Source: Gammaproteobacteria bacterium (GTDB lineage: Bacteria; Pseudomonadota; Gammaproteobacteria; UBA6429; Thiohalophilaceae). From it: 64,000 bases of DNA. The position numbers were made by a program, and so were the translations under genes. Below are positions 41,016 through 52,871 of this stretch, one piece after another (positions within the stretch are counted from its first letter, which is position 1; each line of letters opens with the position of its first letter). The stretch is taken from contig JAPHTF010000119.1 of the NCBI GenBank assembly GCA_026197095.1, forward strand, positions 1-64,000. Direction: 5' to 3'. The notes below the pieces were generated by a model that ran no database searches, was not told the origin of the DNA, and saw nothing but the letters and a program-made list of their open reading frames with translations.

Positions 41016-42591
41016 TTTAAACACTACCGACTCTAATTCGATAATAAAAAATCATTCGTGGTTAGCTCCTTCACGAATGGCTTACTTTATTGTTTTTATA
41101 GCCGGCGCATTATTACCTCTCGCCTTTTCCCCGGTTAATTTTTACTTGCTTGCAGTTTTAAGTCCTGCGTTACTGTTTCATTCCTTTTTATCTGCATCAC
41201 CTCGCCGCGCTGCCTGGTTAGGCTGGTGGTTTGGTATGGGGTTTTTTGGTGTGGGTGTTTCCTGGGTATTTGTTGCCATTTATGTTTTTGGTTTGAGCTC
41301 AATTAGCATATCTATTTTACTTACATTTATTTCAATAAATGTTCTGGCCGCATTTACTGCATTGCAAGGTTATTTGAGTGTTTATTTTGTACGAAAAATA
41401 AATCTGGTTAGTCGTAGTGTCATGCTTATTCTTGTTTTTCCATTATTCTGGGTTTTGTTTGAATGGTTTAGAGGATGGTTTTTGACAGGCTTTCCCTGGT
41501 TAAGTTTAGGCTATAGTCAAACAGATAGTGCTCTGTCAGGTTATGCTGCCATTGTGGGCGTTTTTGGGGTGTCATGGATAGTGACTTTAATTGCCGGTTT
41601 ATTACTCTTTACCGTATCTCACTATTATTCCTTATCAGATAAAAAACGGATTTATATTTTATTGAGTGTTGCTGCTATTTGGTTGGGTGGTGCGTTGTTA
41701 TCACAGGTTAACTGGACGGATAAGTCAGGAGAGCCATTAAAGGTAAGTTTGGTTCAGGGTAACGTGGAACAAATAAGTAAATGGGACCCGGATCAGTTTG
41801 AAAAAAGAAAACAACGTTATTTATCGTTGACAGAAAAAAACTGGGACAGTGATCTTGTTCTTTGGCCTGAAAATTCGCTGACTATTTTTTATCACCATTT
41901 AAAAGATAATTTTTTAGCCGAACTTTCTAAAGAAGCGAATAAGAATAATACTGATATCATTTTAGGTTTGCCGGTATTAGATAAAGAAAAAGATGAATAC
42001 TTTAGTAGCTTGATGGCAATTAATCATTCGACAAATAATAGTCAGCCACAGTTCTATCATAAAAATCATCTGGTGCCTTTTGGTGAGTATTTACCTTTTT
42101 CCTCTTTGCTTCGAGGTTTGATTTCATTTTTTGATTTACCTATGTCAGGTTTTACAGCGGGACACTATAAGCAAAAATTATTAACTGCAGCAAAGCAAAA
42201 AATTGCCCCAACTATTTGTTATGAAGATGCTTTTGGTGAGGATTTAATTCGCTTTTTACCTGAAGCAACACTGATATTAAATGCGAGTAATAATGCCTGG
42301 TATGGTGATTCATTTGCTCCACACCAACATTTACAGATATCACAAATGCGGGCATTGGAAACAGGACGTGATGTCATGCGCGTGACCACGAATGGTGTTT
42401 CAGCACTAATTGATTATAAAGGGCACATAATTGCCCGATCACCTCAGTTTAAATCTCATGTGGTGAAAGGATTAGTGCAGCCTCGTACTGGAGCGACACC
42501 TTATGTGCTATGGGGTAATAGCCCTGTTCTAGTTTTAATGATTTTAATTATTATTTTAATGGTGTTTTTAGGTAAGATTAAGAAAAAATAA
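40999..42591 (+). CDS. lnt: Apolipoprotein N-acyltransferase
   Basis: 530 residues. About seven membrane helices fill the N-terminal 220 residues. The nitrilase-like periplasmic domain follows with the catalytic triad visible: Glu in WPENSLTIF, Lys in YHKNHLVPFGEYLPF and Cys in PTICYEDAFGEDL. A last helix is near the C-terminus (VLVLMILIIILMVFLG). Lnt adds the third acyl chain to lipoproteins, needed for Lol sorting; several lipoproteins in this window depend on it. The start overlaps corC by 17 nt. Confidence 0.96.
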   Translation: MPSNINLNTTDSNSIIKNHSWLAPSRMAYFIVFIAGALLPLAFSPVNFYLLAVLSPALLFHSFLSASPRRAAWLGWWFGMGFFGVGVSWVFVAIYVFGLSSISISILLTFISINVLAAFTALQGYLSVYFVRKINLVSRSVMLILVFPLFWVLFEWFRGWFLTGFPWLSLGYSQTDSALSGYAAIVGVFGVSWIVTLIAGLLLFTVSHYYSLSDKKRIYILLSVAAIWLGGALLSQVNWTDKSGEPLKVSLVQGNVEQISKWDPDQFEKRKQRYLSLTEKNWDSDLVLWPENSLTIFYHHLKDNFLAELSKEANKNNTDIILGLPVLDKEKDEYFSSLMAINHSTNNSQPQFYHKNHLVPFGEYLPFSSLLRGLISFFDLPMSGFTAGHYKQKLLTAAKQKIAPTICYEDAFGEDLIRFLPEATLILNASNNAWYGDSFAPHQHLQISQMRALETGRDVMRVTTNGVSALIDYKGHIIARSPQFKSHVVKGLVQPRTGATPYVLWGNSPVLVLMILIIILMVFLGKIKKK

Positions 42592-42651
42592 AGCCCTACT
42601 GAAATAAATTTGTTTTTAATATACGTTATTTATAATTAAGGAAATAGAATA

Positions 42652-43557
42652 ATGGAAAGCCTGGTTAAAAAAATAAGAGCATTACGCAAAAGGTTGTCAG
42701 CGAAAATACGGAATGCAAAGCATACTAAATTCATTAATAGAAATGTTGAATACATGCGTCGTATCGCAGTAAATATGTATAAGGATAATTTAAAAAATAA
42801 AGAACGCTATCAAGATGATAAGAGACTTAGCAAGCACGGAAAAAAAATGTATTCCCAAAATGAAGAAGACGGGATTATTCTGGAAATATTTAATCGTATT
42901 GGCACAACGAATAAAACATTTGTTGAATTCGGAATTGGAGATGGCTTAGAGAATAATACCTTAGGACTTCTTTTACAAGGATGGAAAGGGTTATGGCTTG
43001 AGGGTTCTGCGAAATCAGTAAATAGCATTAATGATCATTTTAAAAGTGTCTTAGATACTAAACAATTACAGATTACTGAAGCATTTATTACAAAAAAAAA
43101 TATTAATGAACTTATCTCTTCTAAAATTAAAGATAAGGAAATTGATTTGTTATCTGTTGATATAGATGGAAATGACATACATATTTTTAATGAAATATCT
43201 GTTATTAATCCTCGCGTAGTTGTCATTGAATATAATGCAAAATTTTTCCCTCCGGTTATGTTTACAGTTGATTATAATCCGATGCATATATGGCAGGGTG
43301 ATGATTATATGGGAGTATCATTAAAGTACCTTGAAGTGGAGTTTGAGAAAAAGGGTTATAAGTTAGTCGGTTGTGATATTGCGGGTGTGAATGCGTTTTT
43401 TGTAAGGGATGATTTAGTTGGTGATAAATTTTTGTCGCCATATACTGCTGAAGAACATTATGAGCCGGTTAGATATCATTTATTGGCGACAACTCCAAGC
43501 CCAACATACCAGGCTATGGAAAAAATCCTAACATCATGTGTTAAAAATAGTATTTAA
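42652..43557 (+). CDS. FkbM-type methyltransferase-like protein
   Basis: 301 residues with AAGGAAATAG upstream of the ATG. A basic N-terminus is followed by a SAM-dependent methyltransferase-like core: FVEFGIGDGLENNT (SAM-binding loop), GLWLEGSAKSVN, LLSVDIDGNDIHIFNEI and VVVIEYNAKFFPP. FkbM-type enzymes often O-methylate sugars or other small molecules in surface polysaccharide and antibiotic loci. The gene is visibly more AT-rich than its neighbours and interrupts the lnt-to-leuS synteny, which points to horizontal gain. Substrate unknown. Confidence 0.8.
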   Translation: MESLVKKIRALRKRLSAKIRNAKHTKFINRNVEYMRRIAVNMYKDNLKNKERYQDDKRLSKHGKKMYSQNEEDGIILEIFNRIGTTNKTFVEFGIGDGLENNTLGLLLQGWKGLWLEGSAKSVNSINDHFKSVLDTKQLQITEAFITKKNINELISSKIKDKEIDLLSVDIDGNDIHIFNEISVINPRVVVIEYNAKFFPPVMFTVDYNPMHIWQGDDYMGVSLKYLEVEFEKKGYKLVGCDIAGVNAFFVRDDLVGDKFLSPYTAEEHYEPVRYHLLATTPSPTYQAMEKILTSCVKNSI

Positions 43558-43629
43558 GATCTAATACTGTTTGTTTTTTGCAATCTAATGCTGGTCAGCG
43601 TAAAAGTGCCTTTATATTTTAAGGAATAT

Positions 43630-44553
43630 TTAAGAATGTCTAGGAAAAATCTCCCGAACTGCCCAGTGGGCAAATTCAGAGCGGGTGCAGCTGTCAGCAC
43701 TTTGTAATCCCTGGCCTTCAACTACACGGTAAATCACCATATCTTTTTTGGGATCGTCAGATATGGCCTCATCAATAATTTGTCGTACCGACCATTCTGC
43801 ACCATGTTTACTATTGGTGTAGTAGTGTCCCAATTTTATTTGGCGGGGTGAAAACTGTGGTGTTTCTGCATGTTCAAGTGTTAAAGCAAATAACTGTTGC
43901 AGATCATCTACACTGAGATCAATAACTAAATCAATATCTGAAAGTGCACGTTCAATGTGTTCTTTATCAATATATCGTGAAGGTTTTTTATGCTCTATCG
44001 TTGGCGTGTCGGTAAAGCGCATCATACTTGTAGGATAACGACGCCAGGGGAAAAAGCTATTAAATACAACAGCGGTCAGGAAAATAACGATTGTATTTAA
44101 CAGGACAGGTGTGAGCATATACTCAAAGCCTAGAGAATTAATTGCTGAACCACCAATAACGGCAGCGAGTGCTGTCGCACCACCTGGTGGGTGAATGCAA
44201 TTAAAAATGTGCATCGCGCCAATAGCGAGTCCTACTGCAAGGCTAGCCGCTAAAAATAAATCAGGAACAAGCTGGTAACAGAGCACACCAATGAATGCAG
44301 ATATTAAGTGGCCACCAAATAATGCCCACGGTTGAGAAAGTTTGCCATGAGGTACAGCGAAAACGAGAACAGCGGAAGCACCCATTGAAGGGACGATAAG
44401 TGCGGCTCCACTCATCCCGGTGAAATAAAAACTTATCCACGAAATGAGAAAAATACCAACAAAGCCGCCAAGAGTTGAAGCAAGTTTTTCTGCACTACTG
44501 ACTGAGTTATCGATACCTAAAAAATTTTTTAGTTTTATTATTATTTTTAGCAA
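43630..44553 (-). CDS. HPP-family membrane protein
   Basis: 307 residues. An N-terminal HPP domain (about 25-175) has four to five membrane helices and the name-giving motif NCIHPPGGATALAAVIGG. A soluble C-terminal part (about 190-307, DLQQLFALTLEHAETPQFSP, WSVRQIIDEAISDDPKKDMV) follows. HPP proteins are implicated in nitrite transport in plants and cyanobacteria; the bacterial role is otherwise poorly known. It lies 27 nt downstream of the zinc-ribbon gene, so the two may be cotranscribed. Confidence 0.88.
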   Translation of the reverse strand: MLKIIIKLKNFLGIDNSVSSAEKLASTLGGFVGIFLISWISFYFTGMSGAALIVPSMGASAVLVFAVPHGKLSQPWALFGGHLISAFIGVLCYQLVPDLFLAASLAVGLAIGAMHIFNCIHPPGGATALAAVIGGSAINSLGFEYMLTPVLLNTIVIFLTAVVFNSFFPWRRYPTSMMRFTDTPTIEHKKPSRYIDKEHIERALSDIDLVIDLSVDDLQQLFALTLEHAETPQFSPRQIKLGHYYTNSKHGAEWSVRQIIDEAISDDPKKDMVIYRVVEGQGLQSADSCTRSEFAHWAVREIFPRHS

Positions 44554-44580
44554 AGACGTTTCCTTTCACTCCAGTCAGAT

Positions 44581-45102
44581 TTATTCATTTTTATTGAAAA
44601 CTTTTTTAAATTCCGTGCCTTTGCATTTTGGGCAAGGAGGTATGTGGCCGGGTTTTTTAAAGTGTAATGCTTCACCACATTCTTTGCAGTAAAGAATGCC
44701 GACATTCGTGATTTCTCCGGTGCGCCAGACACCTACCTGACGGGCACGCTCAGCCAGCGCATCAAGTTCAAGACGTGTTTTATCGGCTAAATTCGCAAAC
44801 ATTTCAGCAAATTTTGTTTCAGCAAATTCAAGGTCATTTTTAATTAAGTTTTCTAATTGTTGACCATTTTCAGTCAAATAGTCAGCGGCCTGTTCTAAGT
44901 CTTTTTGGATATATTCACCGATTTTTTCAGCTTCTTCTTTTGTTAGTTCACCCAACTCAGACGCTTTTTCTGCCGCTTTTTCAAGATTCTCTGCTAAGGT
45001 CGGGATCGCCTTTTCTTCTGCTGTGTGCCAGAGTTCTTTAACCTGATCTAACATTGCATGATAGGTTTTGAGGAGTTTATCTGCCGTTTCTTTGCTATTC
45101 AT
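44581..45102 (-). CDS. ybeL: DUF1451 zinc-ribbon protein (YbeL-like)
   Basis: 173 residues. A long helical, charged N-terminal two thirds with heptads (EKAAEKASELGELTKEEAEK) is followed by a C-terminal zinc ribbon with two C-x2-C pairs (YCKECGEAL, PPCPKCKGTEF). This matches E. coli YbeL, which also lies next to leuS, so the synteny supports the call. Function unknown. It is divergent from leuS; the intergenic region carries an FNR-like site. Confidence 0.88.
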   Translation of the reverse strand: MNSKETADKLLKTYHAMLDQVKELWHTAEEKAIPTLAENLEKAAEKASELGELTKEEAEKIGEYIQKDLEQAADYLTENGQQLENLIKNDLEFAETKFAEMFANLADKTRLELDALAERARQVGVWRTGEITNVGILYCKECGEALHFKKPGHIPPCPKCKGTEFKKVFNKNE

Positions 45103-45167
45103 GGTGATGACCTCATTATTATGTGAACACTACAGTACTATATAAGCATAGTATCCCAAAACAAGCT

Positions 45168-45181
45168 TTGATCTATATCAG
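45168..45181. promoter_or_regulatory. FNR/Anr-like site
   Basis: TTGATCTATATCAG matches TTGAT-N4-ATCAA at 9 of 10 defined positions. It lies 66-79 nt upstream of the ybeL-like/HPP operon and about 118-131 nt upstream of leuS. If functional, it more likely serves the minus-strand operon. Confidence 0.4.
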
Positions 45182-45289
45182 AGTTTTATTGTGGAGTATT
45201 CCCCCGGTGCTGTATCCTTACACCTTTCATCAGCATTTATTAGTCTTTTTACTGATAAAACATTATTTGTATATAAATCAAAGATATAG

Positions 45290-47749
<2,460 letters not shown>

Positions 47750-47752
<3 letters not shown>

Positions 47753-47782
47753 TTAAAGCTTAAGTAAGTTAAGCTTTAATTA
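47750..47782. other. Perfect 14-bp hairpin at the leuS stop
   Basis: TAATTAAAGCTTAA (47750-47763) and TTAAGCTTTAATTA (47769-47782) are exact reverse complements with a 5-nt loop. The stem includes the leuS stop codon. It is AT-rich and lacks a T-run, so it may protect or punctuate the message between leuS and lptE without full termination. Confidence 0.6.
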
Positions 47783-47790
47783 AATTTATG

Positions 47791-47821
47791 TCGTTCCGGC
47801 TATTCTTATGCCGGAATGACG
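47791..47821. repeat. Small palindromic repeat with GTCRTTCCGGC arms
   Basis: GTCGTTCCGGC (47791-47801) pairs with GCCGGAATGAC (47811-47821), one mismatch over 11 bp, 9-nt loop. Sequences of this form are dispersed palindromes in many proteobacterial genomes. Only one copy was noticed here. It separates leuS and lptE together with the preceding hairpin. Confidence 0.6.
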
Positions 47822-47834
47822 GCGTCTATTTAGA

Positions 47835-48362
47835 ATGAGTAGTATGGAAAAAATAAAATTTACACTTTTAATTTTATTAAGTGGTTTTATTATTAGCTGC
47901 GGTTTTCACCTGCGTGGAAATCAGGACCTCTCTGCCGTTTTACCTGAAGTACAAGTTCTTGGGATTAATAAACACAGTGAATTAGGCCGTGACTTACTGC
48001 GTGCTTTAAATAACTCAAAAGTTAATGTGTTAGATGAGTCAGCCACTATTTTGACTATTACTCAAGATAATATTTCAAAACGTGTTTTATCACTTGATAG
48101 TGCAGGTCGTGCTAATCAATATGAGCTAAGTTATCAACTTGGTTTTTCATTACAGAAAATAGTGCAAAGTGATGGCGAAAAACAGCAGTTGCTTGATTTA
48201 ATTGCTGCGCAACGTATCAGTGAAAAACGAGAATATCTTTTTGATGCAAATTTAGTCTTAGCCAAATCAGACGAAGTGACTAAACTAAATAATGATATGC
48301 GACAGTCTGCAATCTTGCAGTTACTTCGCCGTTTAAAATTTTCTTTAGAAGCTAAAAACTAA
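47835..48362 (+). CDS. lptE: LPS-assembly lipoprotein LptE
   Basis: 175 residues. A lipoprotein signal ends in IISC followed by GFHLRGNQDLSAVLPEV, the LptE/RlpB signature. The fold is of mixed alpha-beta type, with DNISKRVLSLDSAGRANQYE in the middle. LptE plugs the LptD barrel in the outer membrane and helps place LPS. It sits between leuS and holA as in E. coli. ATG 47835 is used; ATG 47844 is an alternative. Confidence 0.93.
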   Translation: MSSMEKIKFTLLILLSGFIISCGFHLRGNQDLSAVLPEVQVLGINKHSELGRDLLRALNNSKVNVLDESATILTITQDNISKRVLSLDSAGRANQYELSYQLGFSLQKIVQSDGEKQQLLDLIAAQRISEKREYLFDANLVLAKSDEVTKLNNDMRQSAILQLLRRLKFSLEAKN

Positions 48363-48378
48363 ACTGCGTTTTTGTTAT

Positions 48379-49422
48379 ATGAAATTAAATTTTAATCAAC
48401 TTGGCAGCCATCTGCAAAAAACATTACAACCTGTGTATTTCATTAGTGGTGATGAACCTTTCCAGCTTGATGAATCTACACGACTCATTCGTGAAGCTGC
48501 GAAAGCTCAGGGCTATACTGAACGCGAGGTTTACCACGTTGATCGCAGTTTTGACTGGGATCAGTTACTTTATTCAGCAGGAAGTATGTCTTTATTTTCT
48601 GAACGAAAGGTGATTGAACTGCGTATTCCAACAGGAAAGCCGGGGGATAAAGGCTGTAAAGCACTCGTGGCTTATACCAGCCAGTTACCTGAAGATAACT
48701 TACTGTTGATCGTTTCCGCTAAGCTGGATTCAAATCAAAGCAAAAGCAAGTGGTTTAAAGCTATTGATGCCGTAGGCGCAACTCTGGCGGTATGGCCACT
48801 TGAAATTCAACAGTTACCCGGCTGGTTAAAGCTGCGTATGCAATTGCGTGGATTACAACCGACAGAAGATGCATTGACGATTCTTGCAGAGCAAGTTGAA
48901 GGTAATCTTTTAGCCGCGGATCAGGAACTGGAAAAGTTACGCATGCTTTATGGTGAAGGTGCCATTACTGCAGAACAAGTACTTGGAGCTGTAAGTGATA
49001 GTGCGCGGTTTGATGCTTTCGCACTGGTTGATGTTGCTTTACAAGGTGATCCCGTTAGGGTTTCTCGCATATTGCATGGATTAAAAAATGAAGGTGAAGA
49101 CGTACTACATATATTAGGTGCGTTGATGTATCAGCTTCGTATGTTGGAAAAAATGGCTAGAGCAAAGTCAAATGGGCAACCTTTAGAACAGATTTTTAGT
49201 CAGTACCGAATATGGGACAAAAGAAAAATCGTTTTATCTGCAGGCTTGAATCGTCATGGATTAAAGCGTTGGCAAGCTTTTTTACTGGTTGCCGGTCGTA
49301 TTGAACGAATGTGTAAAGGTTTAGCAACGGGTAAACCGTGGGATGAGTTGCTACAATTAACATTACGTATTGCTGATGTGGCATTGTTTCCTTTAACAGC
49401 AGAACAGATTGCAACACGATAA
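48379..49422 (+). CDS. holA: DNA polymerase III subunit delta
   Basis: 347 residues (E. coli 343). The N-terminal domain starts with VYFISGDEPFQLDESTRLIR, typical of HolA, followed by the clamp-opening region (LFSERKVIELRIPTGKPGDKG) and an AAA+-like fold without Walker motifs. The delta subunit opens the beta clamp in the clamp loader. It follows lptE by 16 nt in conserved order. Confidence 0.96.
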   Translation: MKLNFNQLGSHLQKTLQPVYFISGDEPFQLDESTRLIREAAKAQGYTEREVYHVDRSFDWDQLLYSAGSMSLFSERKVIELRIPTGKPGDKGCKALVAYTSQLPEDNLLLIVSAKLDSNQSKSKWFKAIDAVGATLAVWPLEIQQLPGWLKLRMQLRGLQPTEDALTILAEQVEGNLLAADQELEKLRMLYGEGAITAEQVLGAVSDSARFDAFALVDVALQGDPVRVSRILHGLKNEGEDVLHILGALMYQLRMLEKMARAKSNGQPLEQIFSQYRIWDKRKIVLSAGLNRHGLKRWQAFLLVAGRIERMCKGLATGKPWDELLQLTLRIADVALFPLTAEQIATR

Positions 49423-49458
49423 AGATCTTAGTGAATTTATAGAAATAGAGATATAAGT

Positions 49459-50715
49459 ATGGATATTAAAAAATATATGAACGAGCTCGGTCAACAAGCA
49501 CGTGCAGCCGCACGTGAATTAAACCGAGCCAATACCGGGCAGAAAAACACGGCTTTGTTAGCGATTGCTGATGCCATTGAAACGCGGAGTGCCGAGCTAT
49601 TAGCTGCCAATAAAAAAGATATGGATGCCGGTGCAAAAAGTGGTCTGGATGAAGCCTTGCTTGATCGCCTTGCCTTAAATGAAGAACGCATAGCGGGCAT
49701 GGCGGAAGGTATTCGCCAGATTGTGGCATTACCTGATCCCGTTGGTGAGATCACAGATTTGAATTACCGCCCAAGTGGAATTCAGGTTGGAAAAATGCGC
49801 GTACCTTTAGGGGTCATTGGTATTATTTATGAATCACGTCCTAATGTAACAGCAGACGCGGCAGCATTATGTTTAAAGTCAGGTAACGCAGCAATTTTGC
49901 GCGGTGGCTCTGAAGCGATGTTTTCAAACCAGGCTATTGCAGCGTGTATTCATGCTGGCCTTGAACAAGCGGGCTTAGCGAAAACGACGGTACAAGTGAT
50001 TGAAACAACCGATCGCGCAGCAGTCGGTGAACTTATTACGATGAAAGATTATGTAGATGTCATCGTCCCACGTGGTGGTAAAGGTTTAATTGAACGGGTT
50101 AGTGAAGATGCACGTATACCTGTGATTAAACATCTTCATGGTGTCTGTCATGTTTACATTGATGATGATGCAAATTTACATCAAGCGATTCAGGTTGCCT
50201 TTAATGCTAAAACACAACGTTATGGTACCTGTAACACCATGGAAACTTTACTTGTGAGTAATACGGTTGCGGCAGATGTGTTACCTGAACTTGGTCAGAT
50301 GTATAAAGATGAAGGTGTTGAATTACGCGGTTGTGAAATCACACAATCCATCATACCGGGTATTAAAGCAGCAACAGAAGCAGACTGGGATGAAGAATAT
50401 CTTGCGCCTATTCTTTCAATTCGTGTGGTTGATGGATTTGCTGAAGCGGTTGATCATATTCATAAACATAGCTCGGGCCATACTGAATCGATAATGACCG
50501 AAAACATTACCATTGCTCGTCAGTTTATGATGGAAGTGGATTCGAGTTCAGTGATGATTAATGCCTCTACCCGTTTTGCGGATGGCTTTGAATATGGATT
50601 GGGTGCGGAGATTGGAATTAGTACCGATAAAATTCATGCCCGTGGCCCTGTTGGACTGGAAGGCTTAACCTCACAAAAATACATTGTGATCGGTGATGGT
50701 CATATCCGTAAATAA
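49459..50715 (+). CDS. proA: Gamma-glutamyl phosphate reductase
   Basis: 418 residues. The aldehyde-dehydrogenase-like fold shows [35 protein letters not shown] and the catalytic Cys in [12 protein letters not shown]. It makes glutamate-5-semialdehyde in proline synthesis. Its place between holA and nadD is common in several gammaproteobacteria, although E. coli pairs it with proB. proB is not in the window. Confidence 0.97.
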   Translation: MDIKKYMNELGQQARAAARELNRANTGQKNTALLAIADAIETRSAELLAANKKDMDAGAKSGLDEALLDRLALNEERIAGMAEGIRQIVALPDPVGEITDLNYRPSGIQVGKMRVPLGVIGIIYESRPNVTADAAALCLKSGNAAILRGGSEAMFSNQAIAACIHAGLEQAGLAKTTVQVIETTDRAAVGELITMKDYVDVIVPRGGKGLIERVSEDARIPVIKHLHGVCHVYIDDDANLHQAIQVAFNAKTQRYGTCNTMETLLVSNTVAADVLPELGQMYKDEGVELRGCEITQSIIPGIKAATEADWDEEYLAPILSIRVVDGFAEAVDHIHKHSSGHTESIMTENITIARQFMMEVDSSSVMINASTRFADGFEYGLGAEIGISTDKIHARGPVGLEGLTSQKYIVIGDGHIRK

Positions 50716-50721
50716 AATCAC

Positions 50722-51348
50722 ATGATAGGCATTCTGGGTGGAACATTTGATCCCATTCATAATGGGCACTTGCGTACAGCACTTGATGTACAGCAGTGCC
50801 TGTCGTTAGAGCAGGTGCGCTTTATCCCATGTGGTGAACCACCACATCGAGTTGCACCGGTTGCAGAACCCATACAACGACTTTCTATGGTACGTGCTGC
50901 TATTGCAGGGCAGGAAAAATTCACGATTGATGATCGTGAAATTCGACGTAAGGGACCTTCTTACATGGTCGATACATTGATCAGTTTAAAGCAGTCTTTT
51001 AAAGATAAGTCGTTATGTTTGATATTAGGCACGGATGCGTTTAACGGGTTAGAACAATGGCATCGTTGGCAACAAATATTTGAGCTTGCCAATATTGTTG
51101 TTATGCAACGTCCGGCAATCCGGGGACATAATGAGTTAAACAAAAGACTGCTGGCATTACTCAAAGATCGGTTGATTGATGCAGACAGGCTTAAGCAAAA
51201 ACAAAATGGTGGACTTGCTTTTGTGCCTGTCACGCAGATGGATATATCTGCCACCAAAATTCGCCAGATGTGGCAACAGGGTAAGGATATACAATTTTTA
51301 TTGCCGGATTCAGTATTAACATTGATCCGTCAGCAACATATTTATTAA
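50722..51348 (+). CDS. nadD: Nicotinate-nucleotide adenylyltransferase
   Basis: 208 residues. The nucleotidyltransferase motif GGTFDPIHNGHL is at the N-terminus, with GTDAFNGLEQWHRWQQ and the C-terminal ISATKIRQMW. The enzyme converts NaMN to deamido-NAD in NAD synthesis. It starts 6 nt after proA and ends 9 nt before rsfS, so it lies in one operon with them. Confidence 0.96.
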   Translation: MIGILGGTFDPIHNGHLRTALDVQQCLSLEQVRFIPCGEPPHRVAPVAEPIQRLSMVRAAIAGQEKFTIDDREIRRKGPSYMVDTLISLKQSFKDKSLCLILGTDAFNGLEQWHRWQQIFELANIVVMQRPAIRGHNELNKRLLALLKDRLIDADRLKQKQNGGLAFVPVTQMDISATKIRQMWQQGKDIQFLLPDSVLTLIRQQHIY

Positions 51349-51357
51349 GGTTAAATT

Positions 51358-51714
51358 ATGAATAGTAAACAACTTTGTGAACTGGCTATTGATGCGTTAG
51401 AAGATGTTAAAGGCATCAACATTAAAGTTTTTGATGTGGTTAATAAAAGCAGTGTCACAGATATTATGATTTTTGTCAGTGGTAACACTTCTCGTCAGGT
51501 CAAAGCACTGGCAAACAGTGTTGCGCTTAAAGCAAAAGAAGCAGGTATGCCTGCGCTTGGTATAGAAGGTGATGACACCAGTGAGTGGGTGTTAGTCGAT
51601 TTAGGTGATGTTGTGGTTCATGTTATGCAACCTTCTATCCGCGAGTTCTATAACCTGGAAAAACTGTGGGGTGAAGACAGCCCGGCAGACAGCTCTTTAA
51701 CTGAAGCAAACTAA
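51358..51714 (+). CDS. rsfS: Ribosome silencing factor RsfS
   Basis: 118 residues, the normal length. The conserved parts are [41 protein letters not shown] and the ending with [12 protein letters not shown]. RsfS binds L14 on the large subunit and blocks joining when nutrients are low. It lies between nadD and rlmH as in most gammaproteobacteria. Confidence 0.96.
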   Translation: MNSKQLCELAIDALEDVKGINIKVFDVVNKSSVTDIMIFVSGNTSRQVKALANSVALKAKEAGMPALGIEGDDTSEWVLVDLGDVVVHVMQPSIREFYNLEKLWGEDSPADSSLTEAN

Positions 51715-51731
51715 GCAGAAAAAAATACCTT

Positions 51732-52199
51732 ATGCTGATCCACCTTATTGCCGTTGGGACACGAATGCCTGGCTGGGTTGAACAGGGCTATGCGGAATAC
51801 GCTAAACGTATGCCACCTGAAACCAGGATTAAACTGGTTGAAATCAGTGCAGGCAAGCGCAGTAAGAACAGTGATATTAAACGCCTTACTCAACAAGAAG
51901 GTGAAAAAATGCTGGCGGCTATTCCAAAAGGCACAAAAGTGGTTGCTTTAGATGTATTAGGTCAAGCATGCTCAACAGAAGAGTTGGCACAAGAGCTAAA
52001 AAGCTGGCAAGCATCGGGGCAGGATATTGCTATTCTCATTGGCGGCCCTGAAGGACTGGCTGAAGACTGTTTAAAAATGGCACAACAAAAAATTTCTTTA
52101 TCTCAATTAACCTTACCTCATCCTTTAGTTCGGGTCGTACTAGCCGAACAACTTTACCGGGCATCAACAATTCTCAAAGGTCATCCTTATCATAAATAA
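51732..52199 (+). CDS. rlmH: 23S rRNA pseudouridine-1915 N3-methyltransferase RlmH
   Basis: 155 residues (E. coli 155). The SPOUT fold shows [27 protein letters not shown]-type loop as [14 protein letters not shown] and the C-terminal [16 protein letters not shown]. It methylates pseudouridine 1915 in the decoding region of the ribosome. It follows rsfS by 17 nt and precedes maf by 20 nt. Confidence 0.97.
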   Translation: MLIHLIAVGTRMPGWVEQGYAEYAKRMPPETRIKLVEISAGKRSKNSDIKRLTQQEGEKMLAAIPKGTKVVALDVLGQACSTEELAQELKSWQASGQDIAILIGGPEGLAEDCLKMAQQKISLSQLTLPHPLVRVVLAEQLYRASTILKGHPYHK

Positions 52200-52219
52200 A
52201 AATATGATATGTTTGTCCC

Positions 52220-52834
52220 ATGAAAACACAATTTGACCTTTACCTTGCCTCCCGTTCCCCACGTCGTCGTGAATTACTGACCCAGGTGGGCATTTCTTTT
52301 GCTGTTTTAGACGTGGATATCGATGAATCAGAGAAAGATAATGAATTAGCCGAAGATTATGTCGTTCGATTAGCCAGAGAAAAGGCGGTTGCGGGCTGGA
52401 ACCAGAGAAAATCTATAATCAAGCCCGTTTTAGGTTCTGATACGGCTGTTGTCATCAATGGAACAATCCTCGGTAAACCTGAAAATCAGGCTGATGCCAG
52501 CCGAATGCTCGGTTTGTTGTCGGGGAAAACTCACCAGGTGATGACGGCGGTGGCGTTGCTTGATTCTGGCAAAAATACTCTACAAACAGGCCAATATGAA
52601 CTCAATAGCGTAATAAATGTCAGTGATGTGACCTTCAAAGTATTATCAGATCGTGAAATAGAACAGTATATTCAATCGGGAGAATGCCATGATAAAGCAG
52701 GCGCATATGCAATTCAGGGTAGAGCAGCGGCATTTATCACAAACTTATCTGGCAGTTATTCGGGAGTGATGGGTTTACCCATATTTGAGACACTTGAACT
52801 TCTAAATAAAGCAAGTATCAGCACAGAATTCTAA
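52220..52834 (+). CDS. maf: Maf-family nucleotide pyrophosphatase
   Basis: 204 residues. The N-terminal ASRSPRRRELLTQVG motif, the GSDTAVVINGTILGKP loop and GKTHQVMTAVALL are typical of Maf/YhdE. Members hydrolyse non-canonical or canonical NTPs (dTTP/UTP in YhdE). It precedes rng by 37 nt, in the same order as yhdE-rng in E. coli. Confidence 0.95.
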   Translation: MKTQFDLYLASRSPRRRELLTQVGISFAVLDVDIDESEKDNELAEDYVVRLAREKAVAGWNQRKSIIKPVLGSDTAVVINGTILGKPENQADASRMLGLLSGKTHQVMTAVALLDSGKNTLQTGQYELNSVINVSDVTFKVLSDREIEQYIQSGECHDKAGAYAIQGRAAAFITNLSGSYSGVMGLPIFETLELLNKASISTEF

Positions 52835-52871
52835 GTAGTATCATAGGCTTATAACTGTTTAAAGGATAAAT

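Noticed and set aside
39658-42591. Flavinylation-like S/T-G-A-T strings in YbeY (KTGATN) and Lnt (RTGATP)
   Set aside because: YbeY is cytoplasmic and the Lnt string is in its conserved acyltransferase body; neither is a known ApbE target.
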